This document shows, in pieces, positions 6,850 to 14,231 of a DNA stretch of 24,228 nucleotides. A program made the position numbers and the translations under genes. Each line of letters starts with the position of its first letter. The first letter of the stretch is position 1. The notes beneath the pieces are model-generated. The model was given only the letters and a program-made list of their open reading frames with translations. It searched no databases and was not told the origin of the DNA. Source of the stretch: Cytophagaceae bacterium (lineage in GTDB: Bacteria > Bacteroidota > Bacteroidia > Cytophagales > Flexibacteraceae). The stretch spans positions 1-24,228 of the forward strand of contig CANHWS010000013.1 of the NCBI GenBank assembly GCA_947464365.1, written 5' to 3'.

Positions 6850-7992
6850 CTAGTCTTTTGGTTCTGACTTGTCCACACCCCACTCGCGCAGGTATTTGAC
6901 CATTAGGCGGGCTGTTGTTTCGGAGGCACCAGGATGTCCTAACAGAGACTTAATCTTTTGGTACTGACGGCCTTGCTCTGCCCTAACATTATCGTCTTCT
7001 GCCACTTTGGTGAGTTCGGTAATAAGGTTATTGGGGTTGAAGTTATCTTGGATTAGCTCCTTCAAGAATCCTTCGTTGGCAATTAGGTTAGGTAAAGAGA
7101 TATACTTGACCCTAACTACAGCCCTCGCGATGGCATAGCTAATGGTAGAGCCTCGGTAGCAAACAACCTGCGGCACCTCAAACATGGCCGTCTCGAGCGT
7201 AGCTGTGCCGCTAGTGACGACCGCAGCATGCGCATTAGCTAGCAGGTCATAGGTCTGGCTATAAACTACCTTGATGTTCGGATGGCGGCGAAAACTCTCG
7301 TAATATTTTTGGGGGAAGTGGGGCACTGCCGCAATCACGAACTGGTACCGGGTAATGAACCCTGGGAATATGCTGACCATAAAGTGCAACATATGTTCGA
7401 TTTCTTGCTTGCGACTCCCTGGCAAAACAGCAATAATTGGCAGATCATTTAGGTCGTTCTCAGTCCTGAAATTAGGGTTGAGCCTAAACTTGTGGACCGC
7501 ATCGTTGACTGGATTGCCGACATAATCGACCTTGTAGTCATACTTGGCAAAAAACTCAGGCTCAAAGGGAAGGATGCTGAATAGTTTATCCACATACTTC
7601 TTGAGCTTGTGGACACGACCAGTGTTCCAGGCCCATACCTTAGGGGCAATATAATAGAAGGTACGGAAGCCATTTTCCTTAGCCCAACGTGCTATCCGCA
7701 TGTTGAAGCCTGCATAGTCGACCAGGATAACTACATCCGGCTGCCAAGCTGCGATGTCCTTCTTACAAAATTTGAGTGCCTTCAGGATCACCCCAAGGCT
7801 CGCAACTATCTCGATAAAGCCCATAAGGGCAAGGTCACGATAGTGACGGACTAGATGCCCGCCAGCCTGTTCGGACAGCTCCCCTCCCCAACACCTGATG
7901 TCAGCATCAGGATCCTCAAGCTTGAGGGCCCTAATAAGGTTAGAGGCATGGAGGTCACCAGATGGTTCGCCAGCGATTATGTAATACTTCAT
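6850..7992 (-). CDS. lpxB: Lipid-A-disaccharide synthase
   Basis: LpxB (glycosyltransferase family 19) joins UDP-2,3-diacylglucosamine and lipid X to form the lipid A disaccharide at the inner face of the cytoplasmic membrane. The 380-residue protein begins MKYYIIAGEPSGDLHASNLI with the GEPSGD motif at 8-13. It then shows ALMGFIEIVASL, VVILVDYAGFNMRIAR, YYIAPKVWAWNTGRV, the turn motif LPFEPEFFAKY, YVGNPVNDAV, AVLPGSRKQEIEHML (nucleotide-binding loop) and VTSGTATLETAMFEVPQVVCY. All hallmark segments are present and the length is usual. It lies 116 bases downstream of the PTPS gene and 55 bases upstream of menE, consistent with one minus-strand transcription unit. It indicates a Gram-negative envelope with lipopolysaccharide. 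Confidence 0.96.
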   Translation of the reverse strand: MKYYIIAGEPSGDLHASNLIRALKLEDPDADIRCWGGELSEQAGGHLVRHYRDLALMGFIEIVASLGVILKALKFCKKDIAAWQPDVVILVDYAGFNMRIARWAKENGFRTFYYIAPKVWAWNTGRVHKLKKYVDKLFSILPFEPEFFAKYDYKVDYVGNPVNDAVHKFRLNPNFRTENDLNDLPIIAVLPGSRKQEIEHMLHFMVSIFPGFITRYQFVIAAVPHFPQKYYESFRRHPNIKVVYSQTYDLLANAHAAVVTSGTATLETAMFEVPQVVCYRGSTISYAIARAVVRVKYISLPNLIANEGFLKELIQDNFNPNNLITELTKVAEDDNVRAEQGRQYQKIKSLLGHPGASETTARLMVKYLREWGVDKSEPKD

Positions 7993-8108
7993 CGGGGTCT
8001 ATATCATTCTCTGGTGGCTGTCAGTGTCCTGCGTTAGGGCAGGGCCATGATGCTAGCAGAAAGCGTGGGTTTTAGGATTCCTTGCCTTGTCGATTGTTAG
8101 GTAAATAC

Positions 8109-8525
8109 CTAGCCATAATACTCGACAAAGTTACGTGGGGTTTCGTAAAGGGTAAGTTTATGCAAGTCGGCTAGAGGAGCGGCAGCTTTGATTGCAGGGG
8201 CCAAAATGCGCCAAATCTCGGCTACAAAGATCTCGCAACTAGCCATTTTGCCCTGCATGAAATCAACCTCCATGTTCAGGTTTTTATGGTCCACCTTGTC
8301 AATGATCAAAGTCTTGACCAAGTTGCTAAGCACTTTGAGGTCAATAACAAAGCCAGTTTCAGGGTTGGGCTCACCTTTAACTGTCACGATGAGTTCGAAA
8401 TTATGACCGTGGTAATACTCATTGGCGCACGCACCAAAAACCTCCTTATTACGCTCTTGCGTCCAGGTAGGGTTGTACAGCTTGTGCGCTGCGTTGAAGT
8501 GTTCTTTTCTGCTTACAAAAACCAT
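8109..8525 (-). CDS. queD: 6-pyruvoyl-tetrahydropterin synthase / QueD family
   Basis: This family converts 7,8-dihydroneopterin triphosphate to 6-carboxy- or 6-pyruvoyl-tetrahydropterin, on the way to queuosine or biopterin cofactors. The 138-residue protein starts MVFVSRKEHFNAAHKLYNP. Zinc ligands are His14 (FNAAH) and His39 and His41 (YYHGHNF); Cys33 is the likely catalytic cysteine, spaced C-x5-HGH as in eukaryote-like PTPS rather than C-x3-HGH as in E. coli QueD. DHKNLN and the C-terminal LYETPRN supply the expected His/Asp and Glu. The ATG at 8525 was chosen over 8561 because the family starts at this strand and it leaves a gap of only 4 bases after the permease stop, suggesting translational coupling. 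Queuosine synthesis is the likelier role in bacteria, but the C-x5-HGH spacing leaves biopterin-type activity open. Confidence 0.85.
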   Translation of the reverse strand: MVFVSRKEHFNAAHKLYNPTWTQERNKEVFGACANEYYHGHNFELIVTVKGEPNPETGFVIDLKVLSNLVKTLIIDKVDHKNLNMEVDFMQGKMASCEIFVAEIWRILAPAIKAAAPLADLHKLTLYETPRNFVEYYG

Positions 8526-8529
8526 TTCG

Positions 8530-9549
8530 CTAGAATTGCGGCGTTGTCTTAGGGCTGGCAAATATACCTAGTAAATAAACAAAGAAGGGCAAACCTGCCA
8601 AGGATGTGACAATACCGACGGGCAAACCTGCAGGCGGATAGGCCAAACGAGCCACCACATCGGCCATTGAGACAAGTAAGGCCCCAACAATACCACACCA
8701 AACTGTTGTCCAGACCTTACCGGGGCCCAAGACATACCGTACAAGATGTGGTACCATGAGCCCTACAAATCCGATGATGCCAGCCTGCGCAACCGCAAAG
8801 CCGACCATCAGACTACTACCAATCAAAACAAGCCAATAAACTTGTTGACCCTGCATCCCAAGTTGCTTAGCCCTTTCCAGGCCAAGCCCTAACATCAGGA
8901 TATGTCGATGCAAGACAACAGTCAGTACACCTACAAGGCACACGACGACCAGTAAGATGGCAGTTAAAGTGGGTTCTGCAGTGCCAAAGCCGCCCATAGC
9001 CCAAAAGATAATGGACTTAAGCCTGTTCTCATCACCTGCCATATAGGTCAGGAGGCTATTAACGGCCCCGAGCAGACTACTAAAGCCTATCCCCACCAGC
9101 AAGATAGACCCAGGCTGACCATTGCCCCAACGTTTGCCGATCGACAAAACAAGGAGCGTTATGATCAAGGCAAGAACCGACCCTATGCCTGGCGCTAAGA
9201 ACTGAAGTGGGATGGCAACAGGAAAAAGCCCCAAAATGACCAAGTTGGCACCAAGTGCTGCAGCACTGGCGGTACCAGTCGTGAAAGGATCAACGAGTGG
9301 ATTATTAAACAAAGACTGCATCAGGTGTCCTGCCATACCAAGAGCTGCACCACATCCCAAGGCAAGCAAAAGTCTGTTGATTCGCAGAGCAATGATGGCC
9401 TGCGTCGTTTGGTCCAATTCCTGACCTTGACCCATTATGACGGTCATGACAGCACCAAAATCCACCGTAAATTCTCCTTGCCTCAGGTGCTGCCAGACGA
9501 TAAAAATTGTAAGTGCAGTCAACAGGAACAAGGTCAAAAGGCGGCGCAT
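8530..9549 (-). CDS. FecCD/BtuC-type ABC transporter permease
   Basis: This is an inner-membrane permease of the FecCD family, whose complexes import iron-siderophore, heme or cobalamin. The 339-residue protein is almost entirely hydrophobic, with about nine or ten predicted helices. It has the family segments LRINRLLLALGCGAALGMAG, QSLFNNPLVDPFTTGTASAA, GGFGTAEPTLTA, the ATPase-coupling loop GLGLERAKQLGMQG, and AQAGIIGFVGLMVPHLVRYV with the conserved GFVGLxxPHxxR pattern. No substrate-binding protein or ATPase gene is present in the window, so the substrate is unknown and the partners must be elsewhere. The ATG at 9549 is chosen; a TTG at 9603 would add 18 residues and overlap the preceding gene by 7 bases. 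The stop is 4 bases before the PTPS start. Confidence 0.88.
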   Translation of the reverse strand: MRRLLTLFLLTALTIFIVWQHLRQGEFTVDFGAVMTVIMGQGQELDQTTQAIIALRINRLLLALGCGAALGMAGHLMQSLFNNPLVDPFTTGTASAAALGANLVILGLFPVAIPLQFLAPGIGSVLALIITLLVLSIGKRWGNGQPGSILLVGIGFSSLLGAVNSLLTYMAGDENRLKSIIFWAMGGFGTAEPTLTAILLVVVCLVGVLTVVLHRHILMLGLGLERAKQLGMQGQQVYWLVLIGSSLMVGFAVAQAGIIGFVGLMVPHLVRYVLGPGKVWTTVWCGIVGALLVSMADVVARLAYPPAGLPVGIVTSLAGLPFFVYLLGIFASPKTTPQF

Positions 9550-9596
9550 GGTGGTGCCTGCAGCAGGATTTGTGGCACTATGGTCTAGCCGAATGC

Positions 9597-12032
9597 CTAC
9601 CAAAGTGTGGGATATTGGGTTGGCATAGCCTCGTGCATTAGGTTGTAGGCCGCTTCGAGGACATCATCTGCACTAGGTTTGCTAAAATAATCACCATCTG
9701 ACCCGTATGGTGGGCGATGTGCTTTAGCCGTAACAGTAAGTGGTGCTGAGTCTAGCCAACGATAGCCATTCTGGACCTCCAATACTTGTTGCATCATGAA
9801 GCTAGTGGCTCCACCAGGCACATCCTCATCAGCAAATATGAGGCGATTGGTCTGCTTCAGGTGCTGGACAATAGTGTGTTTGGTATCGAATGGCAAAAGA
9901 CTCTGGACATCAATCACTTGGGCCGAAATGCCTAGTTTTTGTAAGCCATCAGCTGCATCCATCACAATCCGGCACATGCTACCATAGGTCACGATGGTAA
10001 CATCTGTGCCTTGGCGCAATACCTCGGGCTCACCCAACGCAAGTTGCATCGTATCGAGATTGTTCGGCATGGCCTCTTTCAGACGATATCCGTTGAGGCA
10101 CTCGATGACCAAAGCAGGCTCGTCTGAAGCCAGTAACGTGTTATAGAAGCTTGCCGCTTGGGTCATATTCCTCGGGACCAAGACATGCATACCCCTTAGG
10201 CTATGGATTATGGTCCCCATTGGCGAGCCAGAATGCCAAATACCTTCGAGCCGGTGCCCACGGGTACGGACAATCAGTGGGGATTTTTGCCCACCACGCG
10301 TGCGGTATTGCATGGTAGCCACGTCATCAGACAGGATCTGGAGGGCATAGAGAAAGTAATCGAGGTATTGTATCTCGACAATGGGCCTGAGGCCACGCAT
10401 AGCCGCACCAATACCCTGGCCTACTATGCTACACTCTCGGATACCAGTATCTGTAATACGAAGAGCGCCATATTTTTCTTGCAACCCGGCAAAACCTTGG
10501 TTGACGTCGCCAATCTTACCAACATCCTCCCCAATGGCAAAAATACGCTGATCACGCGCAAATGCCTGATCAAAAAACTGACGTACGACCTCTCGACCAT
10601 CAACTAAAGGGGCATCCTGGTCATAGGTTGGGCGAAGCGTTTGTTGATTACCAGCTGCTTCTACTGATTTACTATACTCACAAGAGTTGAACCGATCAGC
10701 ATTGTCAGTTTGCGCTTGTTTTAGCCATTTTTTTAAGCCTAGAATAGCAGGGCTGTCATTGTCCCGCAGCTCTCGCAAAGCCTGCTTGGTTGCCTTGACA
10801 CCATCTAGATATTGCGGAGTAGTTGCCTCGGCAATTTGTTCGGATAGGGCCTTAATATTGGCACTATCATGAGCGGCAGCAGCAGCGGATAACAAAGTAG
10901 CAACTTGATGGTTTGCCTCCTTGATGGGGGCGCAAAAAGTATCCCAAGCCGCAGCACGGGCAGCTGCAGCAGTGCGTTTAGCCTGCTGATCAATTTGGTC
11001 TAGGTCTGCTTCGCTAGCAATGCCTGCGGCAATAAGCCAGTTCCGGAACTTGAGATTACAGTCATGCTCTGCTTCCCAAGCCAAGCGCTCAGCGTCCTTA
11101 TAGCGTTCATGGGATCCAGATGTACTATGTCCTTGTGGTTGAGTCAGTTGCTGTACATGAACGATTGCAGGCTCATGTTTGGTCCGGCACTGTTCAGCAG
11201 CCTTTTGGTAAGTAGCAACAAGTGCTAGGTAGTCCCAACCATTGACGCGGTAGATGGCATATCCAGCCTGTGAGTCTGTAGCAGCAAAGCCATGCAATAC
11301 TTCCGAAATATTGCCCTTTGTGGTGTGATACTCCTTCGGAACAGAGATGCCATACTCATCATCCCAGACACTAACGACCATCGGAACCTGTAGGACTCCC
11401 CCAGCATTGATTACTTCATAGAACATGCCTTCGCTGGTGCTGGCATTGCCAATTGTCCCCCAAGCAATTTCGTCGCCATTGTGGCTGAATTTGGCTTGGT
11501 GATTTGCAAGTAAGGGATTGTTGCGATAAAGTTTGCTAGCATAGGCCATACCCAGAAGCCTTGGCATCTGTGATCCGGTTGGCGATATATCAGAGGAGGA
11601 GTTTGGCTGAGCCAATTGGTCAAGCCAGTCGCCATTTTCGTCCAATAACCTTGATCCAAAGTGCCCATTCATCATCCGGCCAGCACTAGCAGGCTCAGCT
11701 TCGACACTGGTATGCGCATAAAGCTGCGCGAAGTACTGCTGAAGGGTCAGCATACCAGTGGCCAACATAAAAGTTTGGTCACGATAGTACCCCGAACGCA
11801 TATCCCCGGCCTTAAAGGCCTTTGCCATCGCTATCTGAGGCAACTCCTTACCGTCCCCAAAAATGCCGAACTTGGCCTTACCCATAAAGACCTCCTTGCG
11901 GCCTATCAGGCTAGCTTGTCGGCTTTCGGAAGCCAGCTGATAGTCGGCCAACAGTTCCTCACGGCTGAGGTTGAGGTGCTCTAATAATTCTTGCTGGTCT
12001 TTGGACGCTGCGGCATCAATAATGCTATGCAC
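9597..12032 (-). CDS. Fused E1 alpha/beta 2-oxoacid dehydrogenase (thiamine diphosphate)
   Basis: E1 decarboxylates a 2-oxoacid with thiamine diphosphate and passes the acyl group to a lipoylated E2. In this 811-residue protein, residues 1-400 resemble an E1 alpha subunit (GYYRDQTFMLATGM; GTIGNASTSEGMFYEVINAG; SVWDDEYGISVP; GHSTSGSHERY). Residues 476-811 are an E1 beta subunit (VDGREVVRQFF; IGEDVGKIGDVNQG; ITDTGIRECSIVGQGIG with Glu533; GSMCRIVMDAADGL). An Ala-rich helical linker (about 340-470) joins them. Such fused E1 proteins are known in Bacteroidota, usually thought to act on branched-chain 2-oxoacids; here the substrate is inference. The cofactor motif is unusual: Gly195-Asn196-Ala197 and Asp224-Asp225 stand where GDG and NN are expected. 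The start is a GTG at 12032 with no nearby ATG. It heads the five-gene minus-strand run. Confidence 0.88.
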   Translation of the reverse strand: MHSIIDAAASKDQQELLEHLNLSREELLADYQLASESRQASLIGRKEVFMGKAKFGIFGDGKELPQIAMAKAFKAGDMRSGYYRDQTFMLATGMLTLQQYFAQLYAHTSVEAEPASAGRMMNGHFGSRLLDENGDWLDQLAQPNSSSDISPTGSQMPRLLGMAYASKLYRNNPLLANHQAKFSHNGDEIAWGTIGNASTSEGMFYEVINAGGVLQVPMVVSVWDDEYGISVPKEYHTTKGNISEVLHGFAATDSQAGYAIYRVNGWDYLALVATYQKAAEQCRTKHEPAIVHVQQLTQPQGHSTSGSHERYKDAERLAWEAEHDCNLKFRNWLIAAGIASEADLDQIDQQAKRTAAAARAAAWDTFCAPIKEANHQVATLLSAAAAAHDSANIKALSEQIAEATTPQYLDGVKATKQALRELRDNDSPAILGLKKWLKQAQTDNADRFNSCEYSKSVEAAGNQQTLRPTYDQDAPLVDGREVVRQFFDQAFARDQRIFAIGEDVGKIGDVNQGFAGLQEKYGALRITDTGIRECSIVGQGIGAAMRGLRPIVEIQYLDYFLYALQILSDDVATMQYRTRGGQKSPLIVRTRGHRLEGIWHSGSPMGTIIHSLRGMHVLVPRNMTQAASFYNTLLASDEPALVIECLNGYRLKEAMPNNLDTMQLALGEPEVLRQGTDVTIVTYGSMCRIVMDAADGLQKLGISAQVIDVQSLLPFDTKHTIVQHLKQTNRLIFADEDVPGGATSFMMQQVLEVQNGYRWLDSAPLTVTAKAHRPPYGSDGDYFSKPSADDVLEAAYNLMHEAMPTQYPTLW

Positions 12033-12064
12033 GATGACAAAATCAGTTTTGGTGTGTGGTAGTA

Positions 12065-12120
12065 TGCTAATTAGTACTGCTGGTGATTCCCTGGCCTCGT
12101 TAAGTATGATTGCTAATTAG
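12065..12120. repeat. Paired TGCTAATTAG elements upstream of the fused E1 gene
   Basis: The 10-base sequence TGCTAATTAG occurs at 12065-12074 and again at 12111-12120, 46 bases apart in the same orientation. The second copy sits in a perfect 10-base palindrome GCTAATTAGC (12112-12121). Both lie in the 139-base gap between the fused E1 start and the end of the Gfo/Idh/MocA gene, where a promoter or operator for the minus-strand run would be expected. Confidence 0.4.
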
Positions 12121-12171
12121 CTACCTAAATAAGGAGGCTTTCATACTCACGACGGAGGAAGGGTGCCAAAT

Positions 12172-13179
12172 CTAGTGCAAGTTAATGGCCTTGCCTTGGT
12201 TTTTGATGCTGAGCTCGGCGGCTTCTAGGATCTTGACCACTTCCGCCCCAAGGGCACCACTACTCTGAGGTGCCACTTTATTGGTAATGGCGTAGGCAAA
12301 ATCATTGGCCAAAGCCATTAGTGGTTCCGTTGGGTCTAAGGTCGGTACCGAATAGCCTGCTTGGTTATACTGCACACTTATCCGTTTGCCCGCCTCTATG
12401 ACCTGATGATCGAAGTTGCAGTCATATACCCGCAGTTTTTCTTCTGGCAACATGTCATCCCAGCTCATTACACCTTTGTCTCCACCGACCAAGGTCAAAC
12501 GCAACTTGTACGGAACAGACCAGCTACAACGGAAGGTTGCGACAAAACCCGAGGCATAATTGATGGTTAAGTGGGCATGGTTCTCGATGCCGTTTCCGGT
12601 ATGGCAGGTACCTATAGCATTTACGCTCACAGGCCGCTCTGGTTGAAGGTGAAGCATCACGGCGATGTCGTGGGGCGCTAGATCCCATAGGACGTTGACA
12701 TCTGGCTGGAAGAGCCCAAAGGCATATCGAGTAGCGTCATAGTACCGCAGGGTGCCGATGGCTCCTTGCTGTACTAGCTCAGCCATTTTCTGGGCCACGC
12801 CAGTATAAAGTAGGATATGGTCCACCATTAGGGTTAGGCCAAAGCGCTCCGAAAGTTCGACCAGATCATTGGCTTCGCTTGCAACGTTAGTCAGAGGCTT
12901 TTCGACTAGCAAATGTTTGCCATGCTCAATCGCAAGCTTGGCTAAGTTGTAGTGCGTATAGGTAGGAGTAGCGATCACGACTGCATCTACATCAGGGCGC
13001 TTAATCAGGGCAAGGCCGTCATCACAGACCTCAATGTCTGGATACTTTTCTAGCAATGCTGCCTGCCGCTCTGGCCTTGCGTCTGCCACGACAACCACCT
13101 TGCTGCCAGCAGCGGTATGAAATGCGCGGACCAAGTTGGGCCCCCAATGTCCGTAGCCAATAATGCCTACCTTTATCAT
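12172..13179 (-). CDS. Gfo/Idh/MocA family NAD(P)-dependent oxidoreductase
   Basis: Members oxidise or reduce sugars, sugar nucleotides or inositols with NAD(P). The 335-residue protein begins MIKVGIIGYGHWGPNLVRAF, a Rossmann dinucleotide-binding motif with GYGHWG at 8-13, then VVIATPTYTHYNLAK, the signature Glu93-Lys94-Pro95 (VEKPLTN), and WDLAPHDI at 165-172 carrying the catalytic-site Asp and His of the C-terminal domain. The WGxN and WDLxPHD patterns are typical of the WlbA/WbpB-like group acting on UDP-sugars for surface polysaccharide, but a specific substrate cannot be named. The ATG at 13179 was chosen over 13233 because the Rossmann strand conventionally starts within a few residues of the N-terminus. 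It lies upstream of the fused E1 gene in the same orientation, with 139 bases between them. Confidence 0.87.
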   Translation of the reverse strand: MIKVGIIGYGHWGPNLVRAFHTAAGSKVVVVADARPERQAALLEKYPDIEVCDDGLALIKRPDVDAVVIATPTYTHYNLAKLAIEHGKHLLVEKPLTNVASEANDLVELSERFGLTLMVDHILLYTGVAQKMAELVQQGAIGTLRYYDATRYAFGLFQPDVNVLWDLAPHDIAVMLHLQPERPVSVNAIGTCHTGNGIENHAHLTINYASGFVATFRCSWSVPYKLRLTLVGGDKGVMSWDDMLPEEKLRVYDCNFDHQVIEAGKRISVQYNQAGYSVPTLDPTEPLMALANDFAYAITNKVAPQSSGALGAEVVKILEAAELSIKNQGKAINLH

Positions 13180-13464
13180 CTTCGTTCTGTTGTGATTGCG
13201 TCTGCATATCAGGTGCGTCTTGCGCAGTGACATCCAGAATTGGTGTTGTCTTTTATTTTGGCCATGTTGTCATCGCCTAAGACGGCCTAAAGGTAGTTAA
13301 TGATCAGATAGGTGCGATGAGCCTATATATGTTGCTTATCTATCGCCCAAACCATCAAAACAGAAGGTTTTTGGCCCAGCTTGGATTGCTTTGTGGGGGC
13401 AAATGCACCTCAAAAGCAAATATTTGTTTAGCTTGCGCCTAGTTTTCAGGCACTAAAACTTTTT

Positions 13465-14115
13465 ATGAGACACATATCTTTCTTCTTATCAGTCACCATA
13501 TCGGCCCTCATCGCTCTTTCGTCCTGCAACTCAAGAGATGCCGCAGAAGTGGTGGTTGACCTCCGAGACAACCTTACAGGTACCTACAAAGTTGACACAG
13601 CCTACACTTATGTCCGTGGTAGCGACCGTGCCTTACGCATTTATTCGTCTACGACCGAGCGTGCTGTACCTGTAAATGATAGTACAGTACTAGACACAAC
13701 TTCCATCCTGACCCTCAGCAAAGACGGTTACGAAAACTTTAAGCTAGACCTAAAACTACCGAATGGGCAGATAAGCAAAGTCACTGGTTTCCAAACCATG
13801 CTCAAAAAGTCCGACAGCTTGTCGTTCACCATTCAGTCTACAGAGTTCGATGCCCTCTTCGCAGATGGCACGATTGATACCCTGAACCGCAATTCAGTGA
13901 TTCTGGCGGGCACCTCAGCCGATGCTTCTAAAGGGTTCCCTTATAACAAAAACCTATCTAGCGGTTTCTTACAGCTGACGGCACCCAACAAATTGTATAT
14001 AGCCGTTACTGGTTTTCACAAACAGTTCCGCTATCGTGCCACAGGAAGCCCACGTCTGGATACAGTTTACCAAACGCCATTCACGATCTATCTGAAGGCC
14101 ACCAAACGTCCATAA
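13465..14115 (+). CDS. Predicted lipoprotein of unknown function
   Basis: This 216-residue protein starts with a signal peptide MRHISFFLSVTISALIALSSC whose lipobox LSSC puts the lipid-modified cysteine at position 21. The remainder is rich in Ser, Thr and Asp with alternating hydrophobic residues (LTGTYKVDTAYTYVRGS, STILTLSKDGYENFKLDLKL-like segments), suggesting a beta-sandwich or lipocalin-like fold. The opening phrase resembles the start of small lipoproteins that measure or bind something at the outer membrane, but I recognise no family. It is probably anchored in the outer membrane or periplasm. It begins a plus-strand series and is followed by a perfect 13-base stem hairpin at 14149-14187. 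Confidence 0.8.
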   Translation: MRHISFFLSVTISALIALSSCNSRDAAEVVVDLRDNLTGTYKVDTAYTYVRGSDRALRIYSSTTERAVPVNDSTVLDTTSILTLSKDGYENFKLDLKLPNGQISKVTGFQTMLKKSDSLSFTIQSTEFDALFADGTIDTLNRNSVILAGTSADASKGFPYNKNLSSGFLQLTAPNKLYIAVTGFHKQFRYRATGSPRLDTVYQTPFTIYLKATKRP

Positions 14116-14148
14116 CGGTTTACATTAGCAACCTTTGAATTCATATTT

Positions 14149-14187
14149 TGGTGCTTTCTGACTGTTTGAGGCATTCAGAAAGCACCA
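14149..14187 (+). terminator. Hairpin after the lipoprotein gene
   Basis: TGGTGCTTTCTGA (14149-14161) pairs perfectly with TCAGAAAGCACCA (14175-14187) around a 13-base loop. It sits 33 bases after the lipoprotein stop and 44 bases before the pdhA ATG. The downstream tract (TTCTCATATCTAT) is only moderately T-rich, so it could be a terminator or a structure in the pdhA leader. Confidence 0.6.
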
Positions 14188-14231
14188 TTCTCATATCTAT
14201 CGGCTATCTTGGCCGCATAAATCCGGTTAGA

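Noticed and set aside
10203..10607. A 134-codon plus-strand open frame inside the fused E1 gene
   Set aside because: It overlaps the conserved E1 beta region on the opposite strand and has no recognisable protein character.
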